DNA of 64,000 bases, from contig JAANMP010000001.1 of the NCBI GenBank assembly GCA_011250595.1, forward strand, positions 1-64,000, in the 5' to 3' direction. Shown piece after piece: positions 51,914-61,458 of this stretch. The stretch comes from Bacillus sp. MM2020_1. GTDB taxonomy: Bacteria > Bacillota > Bacilli > Bacillales > Cytobacillaceae. A model generated the notes under the pieces. The model was not told the DNA's origin. It saw nothing but the letters and a program-made list of their open reading frames with translations, and ran no database searches. Each line of letters begins with the position of its first letter. Within the stretch, counting starts at the first letter, position 1. The translations under genes were made by a program, and so were the position numbers.

Positions 51914-52747
51914 TTATAGCCAGCCGCCAATTTGTAAGACTGTCAGAGCAATCTCCACGACAATCAGAGTTACGATGATCCATTCCACGAATAAACCACG
52001 GATCGAATGGCTAATAGTGGAAAATCCATCCATGATATTATATAAAATATCCGTTTTGCTTTTTAAAATTTTATATCGATCATTCAACTCAAAAAACTCA
52101 ACCATCCGGTCATAGAAATCGCCTGCTGTGCTGCTCGTCCAGGTTATATCAGGCTTATCCAAAATCATGATATAAGCTAGCGTATTATACTCGTGGCGGA
52201 CGATTTTTGCAGTGGTCCTGGCCAATTCCTTGTTACCAATACGGAGCTTGCCTTTCTCCAGCCGGTCGATCATGGTTTCGAGCTTATCGTGGATTTTTCC
52301 GAGTTGTTCCTCTGTTTTCTCAAGCGCCACTGATTTAGCGATCACTGTAGAAATCAATTCAGGGTAAAAATCCTCATATTCAGGCACCACCACATATTCG
52401 TCGGTTAATTCAATACTCTCCGATTCACTGATATGAAGGCAGTAATCATCGGTATATCTATCGGCCTGTTCAATGTCAAAGTCCGGTTCAAAGGAATGGA
52501 TGTAGTGCAATAAGCTCTTTATTTCATCAGCGTGTGTGTGATTAGTAAAGACAATGCTGCCAAACGAAAAAACTAGCACCATTTGCGATTCGTCCACTTC
52601 CTGACCAAGGATCGATTCTAGAATCTCGCCTTTTAAGATCAAAGGCTGTTCCCAGGTGAATTTCTTAGGAATACCGCAATGGATGGCAATCTTGTTCAAA
52701 TCAATTTCATGCGTAATGGCAAATGCTTTAAAGGTAATTTCTTTCAC
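51914..52747 (-). CDS. RMD1/YagE (DUF155) family membrane-anchored protein
   Basis: 277 residues. The DUF155 region spans most of the protein: FSFGSIVFTNH early, LISTVIAKSVALEKTEEQLG, and YKILKSKTDILYNIMDGF before a C-terminal hydrophobic anchor (WIIVTLIVVEIALTVLQIGGW). Yeast Rmd1/Rmd8 and mitochondrial relatives share the domain; the bacterial role is unknown. I choose the GTG at 52747, 6 nt behind AAAGGTG. Confidence 0.75.
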   Translation of the reverse strand: MKEITFKAFAITHEIDLNKIAIHCGIPKKFTWEQPLILKGEILESILGQEVDESQMVLVFSFGSIVFTNHTHADEIKSLLHYIHSFEPDFDIEQADRYTDDYCLHISESESIELTDEYVVVPEYEDFYPELISTVIAKSVALEKTEEQLGKIHDKLETMIDRLEKGKLRIGNKELARTTAKIVRHEYNTLAYIMILDKPDITWTSSTAGDFYDRMVEFFELNDRYKILKSKTDILYNIMDGFSTISHSIRGLFVEWIIVTLIVVEIALTVLQIGGWL

Positions 52748-52965
52748 TTTGATCACCTTTCCAATGAATTGTACTTGTCCTTCTTTCGATTCTATTCTAT
52801 CCTACTTAAAAACATGCTGCACAGTTCTAGCATAATAAAAAGAGGATTTAAATTAGTGAAAGTTTTCTAGATATCATTTAATAATATTCCATCTTAGGTT
52901 CGGCCAATGCGCATATTAACCCCTTTAATTGGAAAAATATCCATAGTTAATTAAAGGGGGCCCTG

Positions 52966-54552
52966 ATGATGGTTCGGTTCCGCAAACGAATTAAGTTTCA
53001 CGAAATGAAAAAGATGACTTCACTGCCTTCTGAAGAAGAAAATAACGAACCGTTTAGTTCGGATCTTTCAAAAAATGAGCAAATTTTACGAGCTTTGTTT
53101 CAAAAATGCTCTGATTTTGTTATTCGTCCTATTTATATAACTGGAAAACCTAAAATACTTCTAATTTATTTAGATGGGTTAACGGACACAATAACACTGG
53201 AAAATATTCTGTTAAAGCCTATATTGTCGGATGGTTTTCCCAACGAATTAGGTGAAATTCGTCCAATTGTACAAATAATGGAGGAGCAACTTTTTTCTGC
53301 CACTCCAGTTAAAACTGTTTTACATATTAACGATCTGGTCAACGGAATCTTGAAAGCGAATGTCGGGATGTTAATAGATGGAGAGTCAGAGGCTTTACTT
53401 GCCAGTTTAACCGGATTTGAAAAGCGTAATGTTGAAGAACCAGCGACAGAAGTTGCTATTAGAGGTCCGAGAGAAGGGTTTACTGAATCAATACGGACAA
53501 ATACCACCCTTCTACGCAGAAGAATCCGCAGCACAAGACTGAAATTCGAGCCCATCTCGATTGGCGAGCTTTCTCAAACTGATGTTGTGATTGCTTATAT
53601 AGAGGGAATTGCTCTTGATTCTCTTTTGGTAGAGGTTCGTAAGCGATTAGGTCGCATCCAAATTGACGCGATACTAGAATCAGAATATATCGAAGAGTTT
53701 ATTGAGGACATGCCGTATTCCCCGTTCCCGCAAATTCAAAATACCGAAAGGCCCGATATTGTCATTGCCAACCTGCTGGAAGGAAAGGTGGCGATAATCG
53801 TCGATAACACTCCTTTTGCCCTCATAGTCCCAATGACATTTTGGGATGGAATGCAGGCGGTTGAAGATTACTATGAACGGCCAATTTATACAAGCTTTAT
53901 TCGACTGGTTCGTTATATTTTGTTTAATATAACTCTCTTTTTACCATCTATCTATGTCGCCCTTACAACCTATCATCCAAAACTTATTCCGACAAAACTT
54001 CTTATTAGTGTAGCGGCTGCCCGGGAAGGTGTCCCGTTTCCAACAATTGTCGAAGCGTTGCTCATGGAATTTGTGTTTGAAGGCCTAAGGGAGGCAGGAA
54101 TTAGACTGCCCAAAGCGGTCGGTTCAGCCGTCAGTATTGTCGGGGCAATTGTCGTCGGCCAAGCTGCTGTACAAGCAGGCATCGTTTCCGCTCCGACGGT
54201 CATTGTGGTGGCCACAACTGGAATTGCCTCGTTTTCGATTCCTCGTTACAATCTGGGAACTGCACTCCGGCTTATAAGGTTCGCCATGCTGATATTAGCG
54301 GGAATCTTTGGTTTTTACGGTATTACCCTAGGCTTTATTACGCTGACAATCCATCTGGTTAATCTGCGCTCTTTTGGGGTTCCGTACTTTACTCCGGTAG
54401 CCCCACAGATTCCCCGCGATTTAAAGGATGTATTAGTTCGGTCACCAAGATGGGCTTTACAGACTGGGCCAATCTTTACTTTCGGCAAGGATAAACAGCG
54501 GGTACCTCCAGGACAAAAGCCAGACCCCAAAAAAGGAGGAAGAGACGATTGA
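52966..54552 (+). CDS. Spore germination protein, GerA family A subunit
   Basis: 528-residue GerA-type A subunit of an inner-membrane germinant receptor. The soluble N-terminal half carries the signature TEVAIRGPREGFTESIRTN; after DYYERPIYTSFIRLVRY come five or so membrane helices (FLPSIYVALTTYH, AAREGVPFPTIVEALLMEF, LPKAVGSAVSIVGAIVVGQA). The C-terminal tail is basic. AAAGGGGG precedes the ATG. It is the first gene of an A-C-B operon; the stop overlaps the C-subunit start by 4 nt. The germinant cannot be told from sequence. Confidence 0.92.
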   Translation: MMVRFRKRIKFHEMKKMTSLPSEEENNEPFSSDLSKNEQILRALFQKCSDFVIRPIYITGKPKILLIYLDGLTDTITLENILLKPILSDGFPNELGEIRPIVQIMEEQLFSATPVKTVLHINDLVNGILKANVGMLIDGESEALLASLTGFEKRNVEEPATEVAIRGPREGFTESIRTNTTLLRRRIRSTRLKFEPISIGELSQTDVVIAYIEGIALDSLLVEVRKRLGRIQIDAILESEYIEEFIEDMPYSPFPQIQNTERPDIVIANLLEGKVAIIVDNTPFALIVPMTFWDGMQAVEDYYERPIYTSFIRLVRYILFNITLFLPSIYVALTTYHPKLIPTKLLISVAAAREGVPFPTIVEALLMEFVFEGLREAGIRLPKAVGSAVSIVGAIVVGQAAVQAGIVSAPTVIVVATTGIASFSIPRYNLGTALRLIRFAMLILAGIFGFYGITLGFITLTIHLVNLRSFGVPYFTPVAPQIPRDLKDVLVRSPRWALQTGPIFTFGKDKQRVPPGQKPDPKKGGRDD

Positions 54553-55736
54553 AGAAGTTCATTCTTCGTTTAGGACTATGTTTGTCAGTCCTTTTTATCT
54601 CTGGTTGCTGGGATCGCAAGGAATTAAATGAACTGTCCATTTGGATTGGTTCAGGTTGGGATGTTGCCAATAATGACGGTGTAGAATTCAGCGGACAAAT
54701 TGTTATTCCCTCCAACATTCAGACCCAAGGCGGCTTTGGAGGAACAATGCAAAAGGGCTTTTTTACAATATCTGCGAGCGGAAAAAATCTAAGTGACGCC
54801 TTGCAAAACATACAGACAAAACTACCAAGGGAGGCTTTTTCTGGACAGCGGCGCGTAATGATATTTGGGGAACCATTTGCCAGACGGGGACTTAAGAGAG
54901 AACTCGACAACACACAACGGCGTGCCGAGGTTAGTTTGCGGACGGATGTCTTTGTAATCAAAGGGGCAACAGCAAAGAAAGCTCTTTCTGTATCCAATCC
55001 ATTAGAAAAAACACCTATTACCGCCACTTTAGGTGAACATAAACTAAGTGGCGGCAGAGGGAACACGGCTTATTTAAATCTCCTCATGGCCGCTACCAGT
55101 GACGGTTTACGCCCTTCTATTCCTGTTCTTGAATTTAGTAGTTCTCAAGAAGGGGGGGGGGGAAGGAAAGCAGATTCAGCTAATCCCCCGCTACTTCGGC
55201 TGGCTGGTGTTGCTATATTTGATAAAAACCTTAAAATGCAAGGAATTTTGAATATGGAAGAAAACAGACATATGCTTTGGGTGATGGGAATCCTAAAAAA
55301 TTTGACAATTGTTGTTAAAAAAAAGGATATCAACGCCAGCCTCACCTTAAACAAACTCAGCAGTAAAATCGAACCAAAAATAAGTAAAAATCAGCAGATT
55401 ACATTCACTGTCACCTTAAAAGGTGAAGGTTCTCTGAAGGAAAATAATTCAGGTTTGGACGTTCAGTACCTAAATAATCTTAAACGGCTAGAAGAGGAAT
55501 TTGAAAAAATTTCGCAAAAACAAGTTCAACAAACAATTACAAAAGTCCAAAAGGAATACGGCCTTGATATCTTTGGATTGGGTGAAGTGATCCACCGAAA
55601 GAATCCAAACCAGTGGAAATCAATGAAGCATGATTGGGACAAGAAATTTTCAGAGGCGGACATTTTAGTCAAGACAGATATAAAGATCAAGGAGCTCGGA
55701 ATGGATGGACCCTCAATATTGTTTAAAAGAAAGTGA
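54549..55736 (+). CDS. Spore germination lipoprotein, Ger(x)C family, with poly-G tract
   Basis: 395-residue C subunit. The signal peptide ends in a lipobox, LFISGCWDRKELNELSI, where Cys becomes the lipid anchor and the WDRKELNEL is the family signature. The TTG start lies behind AAAGGAGGAAG and overlaps the A gene by 4 nt. At 55152-55162 there are eleven consecutive G, encoding four Gly (QEGGGGRKAD) in a linker; gain or loss of one G would shift the frame at about residue 205. The C terminus (ILVKTDIKIKELG) is as expected. Confidence 0.9.
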   Translation: MKKFILRLGLCLSVLFISGCWDRKELNELSIWIGSGWDVANNDGVEFSGQIVIPSNIQTQGGFGGTMQKGFFTISASGKNLSDALQNIQTKLPREAFSGQRRVMIFGEPFARRGLKRELDNTQRRAEVSLRTDVFVIKGATAKKALSVSNPLEKTPITATLGEHKLSGGRGNTAYLNLLMAATSDGLRPSIPVLEFSSSQEGGGGRKADSANPPLLRLAGVAIFDKNLKMQGILNMEENRHMLWVMGILKNLTIVVKKKDINASLTLNKLSSKIEPKISKNQQITFTVTLKGEGSLKENNSGLDVQYLNNLKRLEEEFEKISQKQVQQTITKVQKEYGLDIFGLGEVIHRKNPNQWKSMKHDWDKKFSEADILVKTDIKIKELGMDGPSILFKRK

Positions 55737-55747
55737 GAGATAAAAAA

Positions 55748-56839
55748 ATGAAACTTTCAGGGCTGCAAATTTTTTGGTTGATGTTCACTTTCGAAACGGG
55801 AAATATGATCCTGCTTACTCTTGCTCCAACTTTTCAAGAGGCTAAACAAGATGTTTGGATTTCCTATTTCATCGCAGCTATAATGGGAATCCTGATAGTC
55901 TATGTTTCATCAAAGGCAGCCCTGCTATATCCCGGTAAGACACTTATTGAATACAGTAAGCAAATTTTGGGAAAGTGGCCCGGGATGCTCATTGTGATTG
56001 TCTATCTTGTCCAATGGTATTCCGTAATCGGCAATATTTTAAGAGAATTTGCCGATTTTGCGATTACCATCCTTCTTCCCACCACACCACAGTGGGTATT
56101 GGTTTTAACGATGCTGTTGTTACTCATTTATATTACTTACAGCGGTGGAATTGAAGGAATTGGACGGTGCAGCGAAGTGTTTGGTCCCATCATTCTCCTA
56201 TCCATGTTCATTTTGTTGATTTTATCTGTGTCAGTTTTCAATTACAGGAATATTCTTCCTGTATTTTCAGATACCGGCCTCCTGCCGATTCTTAAAGGGA
56301 CCCTGCATCCGCTGTCCTTCTTGGGAGAGTCCGTCATGATGTTGATGCTCCTCTCATTCATGGACCAGCCGCATAAGGGTCCAAAAAAAGCCGTTTGGGG
56401 AATAGCGGCAGCCTCCAGTTTAGTTAGTACAGTCGCGATTTGGGTATTGCTGATTTTGGGTCCGGAAATTGCATCGAAGCTGCGTCACCCTGCTTTTGAT
56501 ACAGTCAGCTATATTACCGTAATGGATTTTATTCAAAACTTAGAAATCCTGGCGGTTCTAGTCTGGATCCTTAGTGTTTTTATTAAGTTATCGCTTTACT
56601 TTTTTTTAGCTAATTATGGCACAGCACAATTGCTCCATATAAAAAACTGGCGGAAATTAATCTGGGTCACTTCACCATTCTTTTTCGTTTTAGCTGTCAT
56701 CTTTCCAAACCCTACATACACTTTCATCTATATGAAAACGTATTGGACCTATTTTGCCCTGCCTGTCAATATGGTGGGTATTCCACTTTTACTATGGTTT
56801 GTTGGAAGTTTACGCAAAAAAATTCAAGCAAATCATTAA
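55748..56839 (+). CDS. Spore germination permease, GerB family
   Basis: 363-residue B subunit of the germinant receptor, related to amino acid permeases, with ten hydrophobic segments. Visible: LSGLQIFWLMFTFETGNMIL at the start and FGPIILLSMFILLILS, with LHPLSFLGESVMMLMLLSFM in the middle. The ATG at 55748 has GTGAGAG upstream; a GTG at 55733 overlapping the C gene is the alternative. B subunits bind the germinant. It ends the operon; no clear terminator follows. Confidence 0.88.
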   Translation: MKLSGLQIFWLMFTFETGNMILLTLAPTFQEAKQDVWISYFIAAIMGILIVYVSSKAALLYPGKTLIEYSKQILGKWPGMLIVIVYLVQWYSVIGNILREFADFAITILLPTTPQWVLVLTMLLLLIYITYSGGIEGIGRCSEVFGPIILLSMFILLILSVSVFNYRNILPVFSDTGLLPILKGTLHPLSFLGESVMMLMLLSFMDQPHKGPKKAVWGIAAASSLVSTVAIWVLLILGPEIASKLRHPAFDTVSYITVMDFIQNLEILAVLVWILSVFIKLSLYFFLANYGTAQLLHIKNWRKLIWVTSPFFFVLAVIFPNPTYTFIYMKTYWTYFALPVNMVGIPLLLWFVGSLRKKIQANH

Positions 56840-57016
56840 CCCAAAAGGGAAAGTTATTGCAGGTCTTTTGCTTATGAATTTTAGGTATGGCTCTCTTGTT
56901 TTAAGTCTTCGTTTCACAGAAATGAAGTCAGTAATCGTCGGTATATCTGTATTCTAGTTCCAATGGGAATCATATATATTTTATAATAGATAGAAAAAAG
57001 GGGGAGGCAACAGCAT

Positions 57017-57583
57017 ATGAAACGATTAGCTGTCTTTTGTGGTTCAAGTTTCGGTGCTTCAGAGGCATATAGAACAGGAGCTATCCAACTAGGAAAAGAG
57101 TTTGCTAAACGGGACATTACGTTAGTATACGGCGGTTCGAGTAACGGCTTGATGGGTGTGGTCGCAGATACGGTATTGACTGAGGGCGGTTATGCGATTG
57201 GTGTGATACCAAGAGTGTTGGAGGAACGTGAAATATCTCATAAAGGATTAACGGAATTGATTACCGTTGAAACCATGCACGAGAGGAAGGCAAAAATGGC
57301 TGATTTAGCTGATGGATTTGTTGTCTTGCCAGGAGGCACCGGAACACTTGAAGAGTTTTTTGAAATGTTCACTTGGGGTCAGATTGGGTTGCATCAAAAG
57401 CCATGCGGGCTTCTTAATATTAATCATTATTACGACCCATTGATCAGCCTGTTTGACCATATGATTGAGCAAAAATTCCTTCAGGAAAAATTCCGCTCGA
57501 TGGCTATTATCGAAGAAAAGCCAGAAGCATTACTCGATAAATTTGTAAACTATGTTCCTCCGACGATCAAAACATACGAGTAG
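57017..57583 (+). CDS. LOG-family protein (cytokinin riboside monophosphate phosphoribohydrolase type)
   Basis: 188 residues, Rossmann-like. The family motif PGGTGTLEEFFEMFTW is complete, with VYGGSSNGLMGVVAD and METMHERKAKM providing the Arg-Lys pair. It resembles B. subtilis YvdD. LOG proteins split nucleoside monophosphates (AMP, cytokinin nucleotides) into base and ribose 5-phosphate. GGGGGAGG precedes the ATG. Single gene. Confidence 0.9.
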   Translation: MKRLAVFCGSSFGASEAYRTGAIQLGKEFAKRDITLVYGGSSNGLMGVVADTVLTEGGYAIGVIPRVLEEREISHKGLTELITVETMHERKAKMADLADGFVVLPGGTGTLEEFFEMFTWGQIGLHQKPCGLLNINHYYDPLISLFDHMIEQKFLQEKFRSMAIIEEKPEALLDKFVNYVPPTIKTYE

Positions 57584-57677
57584 GAAAAAAACCATAGGTA
57601 ACAGCGAAAAAGATTCGAAATTATGCCATCAAGATAGTAATAGAATAGATGGTATAATTAATTAATATGAAATAACA

Positions 57678-57724
57678 AATCCTACCTTAAAATTTCTTCG
57701 GAAAATAGGGTGGATTTTTTTCTA
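57678..57724 (+). terminator. Probable terminator after the LOG gene
   Basis: AATCCTACC and GGGTGGATT (7 of 9 pairs) flank a 20-nt loop with its own small TTCTTCGGAA hairpin and are followed by TTTTTTC. It lies ~95 nt after the LOG stop. Confidence 0.55.
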
Positions 57725-57753
57725 TTGTCAGAAACAAAAGCGAGGAATTACCT

Positions 57754-58773
57754 TTGAATAAATATCTTGTGCCACTACAAAAAAATATCAATCTAGTAAT
57801 AAAGGGCTGGATTTGGCCATTTTTTCGCAAAGTCTTAATACTAATAGGAATTTTGGCTGTGTTGATTTATGTTGCCGGGAAGATCAATTGGGAGCCTATT
57901 GAAAACTGGGTAATTGACCAATTGGCCCATCAGGAACCCATAGGTAATCAACCTTCCCTGCCATTTCGAGATAAGGTGGATATCATCGACACTAAAGCTT
58001 ATAAAAAGGAAAAGTATATGATTTTTAAGACCAACATCAAAATTACTGTCCAGTTGTTAGCCTCAAAAGTCGGGATTCAAAGTAACGACCCAAATAACAA
58101 CTTAACAAATTTGAGTAAAGAGATCTCTAAGGAAAGCAAATTCAAGGATCTACTCGTAAATGAAATAGAATTAGAGGATGAGCAGGCAGAGGATACAAAA
58201 GTTGCCATATCTGATTGGGATATTATTAAAAACAACCTAAACGACGGTTTTAATGCCCTTAAGGATATGTTAACTGTTAGAATTATGACTGAAGATGGTA
58301 AACCAATAATTGTGAAGGTTGTTGAGAACAAACCTGTCGCTGTCGATTTTGATTCATCTGATAAAGTAATGAGATGGGGTAATGAAATTCAAGCAGCCTC
58401 TAATAAATACGGAATCGACCCAGCTGTAATAGCTGCGGTTATCGAACAAGAATCCGGGGGTAATCCAGATGTCCAAAGTCCGGCTGGAGCTATCGGATTG
58501 ATGCAATTAATGCCTGGAACAGCCCAGGGTTTAGGCGTTGATCCTTACGACCCTGCGCAGAACATTGAAGGCGGTACAAAATATTTAGCCATTCAACTTA
58601 ATCGTTTTGGAAGTCTTGAACTGGCGTTGGCTGCTTATAATGCCGGTCCTGGAAGAGTTCTCAACTTAAGGTATTTGTATATCTCTGAGACCCAAAACTA
58701 TATTCGAAATGTACCTGCTTTGGCTAGTAAATATCAGCGCCAATTTGCTGCCTCAGGAATGCCGACAAATTAG
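57754..58773 (+). CDS. Membrane-anchored lytic transglycosylase (SLT domain)
   Basis: 339 residues. One membrane helix near the N terminus (VLILIGILAVLIYVAGKI), a linker of ~150 residues and a C-terminal SLT domain: VIAAVIEQESGGNPDVQS with catalytic Glu, AIGLMQLMPGTAQGLG, and LALAAYNAGPGRV. It cleaves peptidoglycan on the outer face of the membrane. TTG start 7 nt behind GAGGA. The place after a germination operon might hint at spore or cortex work, but nothing links them directly. Confidence 0.88.
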   Translation: MNKYLVPLQKNINLVIKGWIWPFFRKVLILIGILAVLIYVAGKINWEPIENWVIDQLAHQEPIGNQPSLPFRDKVDIIDTKAYKKEKYMIFKTNIKITVQLLASKVGIQSNDPNNNLTNLSKEISKESKFKDLLVNEIELEDEQAEDTKVAISDWDIIKNNLNDGFNALKDMLTVRIMTEDGKPIIVKVVENKPVAVDFDSSDKVMRWGNEIQAASNKYGIDPAVIAAVIEQESGGNPDVQSPAGAIGLMQLMPGTAQGLGVDPYDPAQNIEGGTKYLAIQLNRFGSLELALAAYNAGPGRVLNLRYLYISETQNYIRNVPALASKYQRQFAASGMPTN

Positions 58774-58778
58774 GATTG

Positions 58779-58827
58779 AGCCATCAGTAAGAACCAGAAC
58801 CATCGGGACGGTTCTGATGGCTTTTTA
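58779..58827 (+). terminator. Terminator after the transglycosylase gene
   Basis: AGCCATCAG and CTGATGGCT form the outer stem, with GAACC/GGTTC pairing inside, then TTTTTA. The right arm region is repeated in inverted form at 58851-58869 (AGCCATGAGAACCGTCCCC), just past the stop of the next gene on the other strand. Confidence 0.8.
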
Positions 58828-58887
58828 TTGGTCGGAGTAACCATAAATTAAGCCATGAGAACCGTCCCCTTGGCACTACCCTTGGCA

Positions 58888-60051
58888 CTAATGCGTGCCA
58901 GTTACATCTAATGTTGTGTTCGTGACCAACTTTTTCGTAAATGTGGAGGTGCTGATTTTTTCTTGTAATTTTTCATAATAAAGGTCTGGGTCGACAGGTA
59001 GTTCTACCGTTTGGTTAAGCCAAGAGGATAAGTACATGGCATTTGAGATGTCTAACGCCTTTATCCCATCTATACCTGGTGCCAATAACGGTGTTCCTGT
59101 GACAATCGAATCAATCCAATTTTGAACAATCATGGAATGATTTGCATTTTCAGACTTTACAGGAATCTTGACTTTCTGCCATTCAGGCAACCCGAAACCG
59201 CCTGTATACATAGCATTGAAGTCACGTTCCGATTGTGTTAATCGGTAAAAAGTAAGTTCATCATTTTCAACGACAAGTTTCCCGCGGTCCCCAACAACTT
59301 CATATCGATCCGTTCCTGGAGCTTCTCCAGTTGAAGTAATAAATACTCCTGTTGCCCCATTTTCATATTCCACATAGGCAGTCACATCATCTTCGACTTC
59401 AATATCATGATACTTTCCGATACTGCACGTAGCACGAATGCTCTTTGGCAAAAGCCCTGTGGTCCACTGCCAAATATCTAAATGGTGAAGCGCCTGATTT
59501 AATAGAACACCGCCACCTTCACCTTTCCATGTAGCTCTCCATTTACTGGAATCGTAATAACTTTGTGAACGGTAAACATCGGTAACAATCCAATTGGTCC
59601 GTTTGATCTCGCCAAGTTCACCCGACTGAATAAGGTCTCGTACTTTTTGAAAAAGCGGGTTTGCCCTTTGGTTATACATAATACCAAATACTTTTCCACT
59701 CAACTTCGCTGCCTCATTCATTTCTAGCACATCTTTTGTAAAGACTCCTGCCGGTTTTTCAATGAGGACATGAATCCCTTTCGAAAAGGCCTTTTTGGCG
59801 AGTTCGGGGTGACTATAATGTGGTGTGGCGATAAGAACGGCATCAATTCCTGATTCATTAAAAAAGGTGTCTTCATCCCTAAAAATTTTCACATCACCCT
59901 TTGTATGACTTTTTATCCATTCAATCCGGCTTTCATTACTACTGCAAACCGCAGTTAAAGCTGCCCCCTTGATTTGTCCGTTGTTCAACAGTTGAACATG
60001 TGAACTGCCCATATTTCCTATTCCAATTACGCCAACCTTAACTAAACCCAT
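58888..60051 (-). CDS. Gfo/Idh/MocA family oxidoreductase
   Basis: 387 residues. The N-terminal NAD(P)-binding Rossmann motif is VGVIGIGNMGSSHVQLL; the EKPAGVFTKDV segment has the conserved Lys (here EKP), and GGGVLLNQALHHLDIWQW carries the second-domain His pair. These enzymes oxidise or reduce sugars, inositols or related compounds. The substrate is unknown. It is divergent from an IclR-family regulator 286 nt away, which probably controls it. Confidence 0.87.
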   Translation of the reverse strand: MGLVKVGVIGIGNMGSSHVQLLNNGQIKGAALTAVCSSNESRIEWIKSHTKGDVKIFRDEDTFFNESGIDAVLIATPHYSHPELAKKAFSKGIHVLIEKPAGVFTKDVLEMNEAAKLSGKVFGIMYNQRANPLFQKVRDLIQSGELGEIKRTNWIVTDVYRSQSYYDSSKWRATWKGEGGGVLLNQALHHLDIWQWTTGLLPKSIRATCSIGKYHDIEVEDDVTAYVEYENGATGVFITSTGEAPGTDRYEVVGDRGKLVVENDELTFYRLTQSERDFNAMYTGGFGLPEWQKVKIPVKSENANHSMIVQNWIDSIVTGTPLLAPGIDGIKALDISNAMYLSSWLNQTVELPVDPDLYYEKLQEKISTSTFTKKLVTNTTLDVTGTH

Positions 60052-60150
60052 CTCTATCCCTCATTTTTTGTTGGATTCTTTCTTTATATGAAAACCCGAG
60101 GATTTATTTAAAAATGTTCAATATTAACGACGAAGTAATTAACCACATTG

Positions 60151-60166
60151 TGATACAGCTGTATCA
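60151..60166. promoter_or_regulatory. Palindrome between the oxidoreductase and iclR-like genes
   Basis: TGATACAGCTGTATCA is a perfect 16-bp palindrome about 100 nt before the oxidoreductase start and 170 nt before the regulator. It is a good candidate operator for the IclR-family protein (inference). Confidence 0.5.
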
Positions 60167-60337
60167 TTTCTGTTAACTATAGTATATTAGTTAGGAAATT
60201 CATCTGTCAATCACTAATTTTTCCCACAATTTTCTTGATGATTCTTTAAAACATATGTATTCCACGATTCAATATACAAAAGCAATTCATATTTCAGGTA
60301 TAATAGATGGATATATTTGTGGAAGGAGTTCATACTT

Positions 60338-61114
60338 TTGAACAACGATAAACAGGATCAAACGAAACTATCTACGGTTCAAGTGATCTCTCGTGCGGCT
60401 AATATTCTAAGGGCACTTAAAGATCATCCCAAAGGATTAAGCCTGTCGAAAATTGCCAAAGAAGTAGGCCTGGCTAGATCTACGGTTCAAAGAATTGTTG
60501 CTACACTAGAACAGGAAAAGTTTGTGGCAGCCGTTTCCTCTGACGAAGGATTCCGTCTTGGGCCTGAGCTTGCGATACTTGGGGCTGCTGTCCAGAGTGA
60601 TTTAAGGGAAGAAGTTAGACCATTTTTAATCCAATTATCAAGCCAAGTCAATGAAACGGTGGACCTGTCCGTATTAGATAACGGGAAGGTGCTTTTCGTG
60701 GATCAAATTATCGCTCCGCATCCATTACAAGCGACTTCACAACCCGGTGCATCTTTTCCACTACATTGCACGGCAAATGGTAAGGCCATACTAGCCGCGT
60801 TGCCGATAGATGAGGTTGAGAGATTATTACCTGAAGAGCTGCCACGGTACAATGACCATACGATTACCAGCCGGTATGAATTGTTAAAGGAACTAGAAGT
60901 GGTTCGTAAAGAGGGGATTGCTTTTGCTAAGGAGGAACATATTCAAGGAATATGTGCGGTTGGCGCAGTTATTTCTGACCCAATGGGGAATTTAAGAGCA
61001 ATTTCGATTCCGCTCCCATCTACTCGTTTTTATGGCAAGGAAGAGAAGCTTGCGGCTGCCCTTCATAATACTTGTCAAACAATTAACCAGTACTTTAATA
61101 ACAAAAGTAAATAA
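60338..61114 (+). CDS. IclR-family transcriptional regulator
   Basis: 258 residues. The winged helix is ISRAANILRALKDHPKGLSL with IAKEVGLARSTVQRIVATL as HTH; the effector domain shows VDLSVLDNGKVLFVDQI, FPLHCTANGKAILAAL and GICAVGAVI, typical of IclR. I choose the TTG at 60338, 9 nt behind GGAAGGAG. It probably represses the divergent Gfo/Idh/MocA gene. Confidence 0.88.
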   Translation: MNNDKQDQTKLSTVQVISRAANILRALKDHPKGLSLSKIAKEVGLARSTVQRIVATLEQEKFVAAVSSDEGFRLGPELAILGAAVQSDLREEVRPFLIQLSSQVNETVDLSVLDNGKVLFVDQIIAPHPLQATSQPGASFPLHCTANGKAILAALPIDEVERLLPEELPRYNDHTITSRYELLKELEVVRKEGIAFAKEEHIQGICAVGAVISDPMGNLRAISIPLPSTRFYGKEEKLAAALHNTCQTINQYFNNKSK

Positions 61115-61139
61115 TGATGATCGTAAGCAAAACAAAAAA

Positions 61140-61192
61140 TAAGCTAGACCAGATATATCTTAATGACATATCTGGTCTAGCTTACTTTTTTT
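61140..61192 (+). terminator. Strong terminator after the iclR-like gene
   Basis: TAAGCTAGACCAGATAT and ATATCTGGTCTAGCTTA form a 17-bp stem with a ~10-nt loop, followed by CTTTTTTT. The rest of the 61115-61458 gap holds a second weak inverted repeat (GTCTAGAAT / ATTATTCTAGAC near 61193-61218) and no gene. Confidence 0.9.
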
Positions 61193-61458
61193 GTCTAGAA
61201 TGCTAAATTATTCTAGACTGTTCCCAAATGACGGTGAAATCATTAGAAAGTTGAATCTGAAATATTATTTGATATTTATGTTAAGAAACTAACGGGCAGG
61301 ATAATGGAATAAGAAATTTATGGGAATATACTGGTTCCAAATTTCAGGTAAATCTCAATTAACGGATTTGACTACAGTATGCTTTCATTATTTTGAAGCA
61401 TACTATTCAAAGCACTGTGATTTAATTAACGTTTAAGATGAAAAAGGGATGGTGTAGG

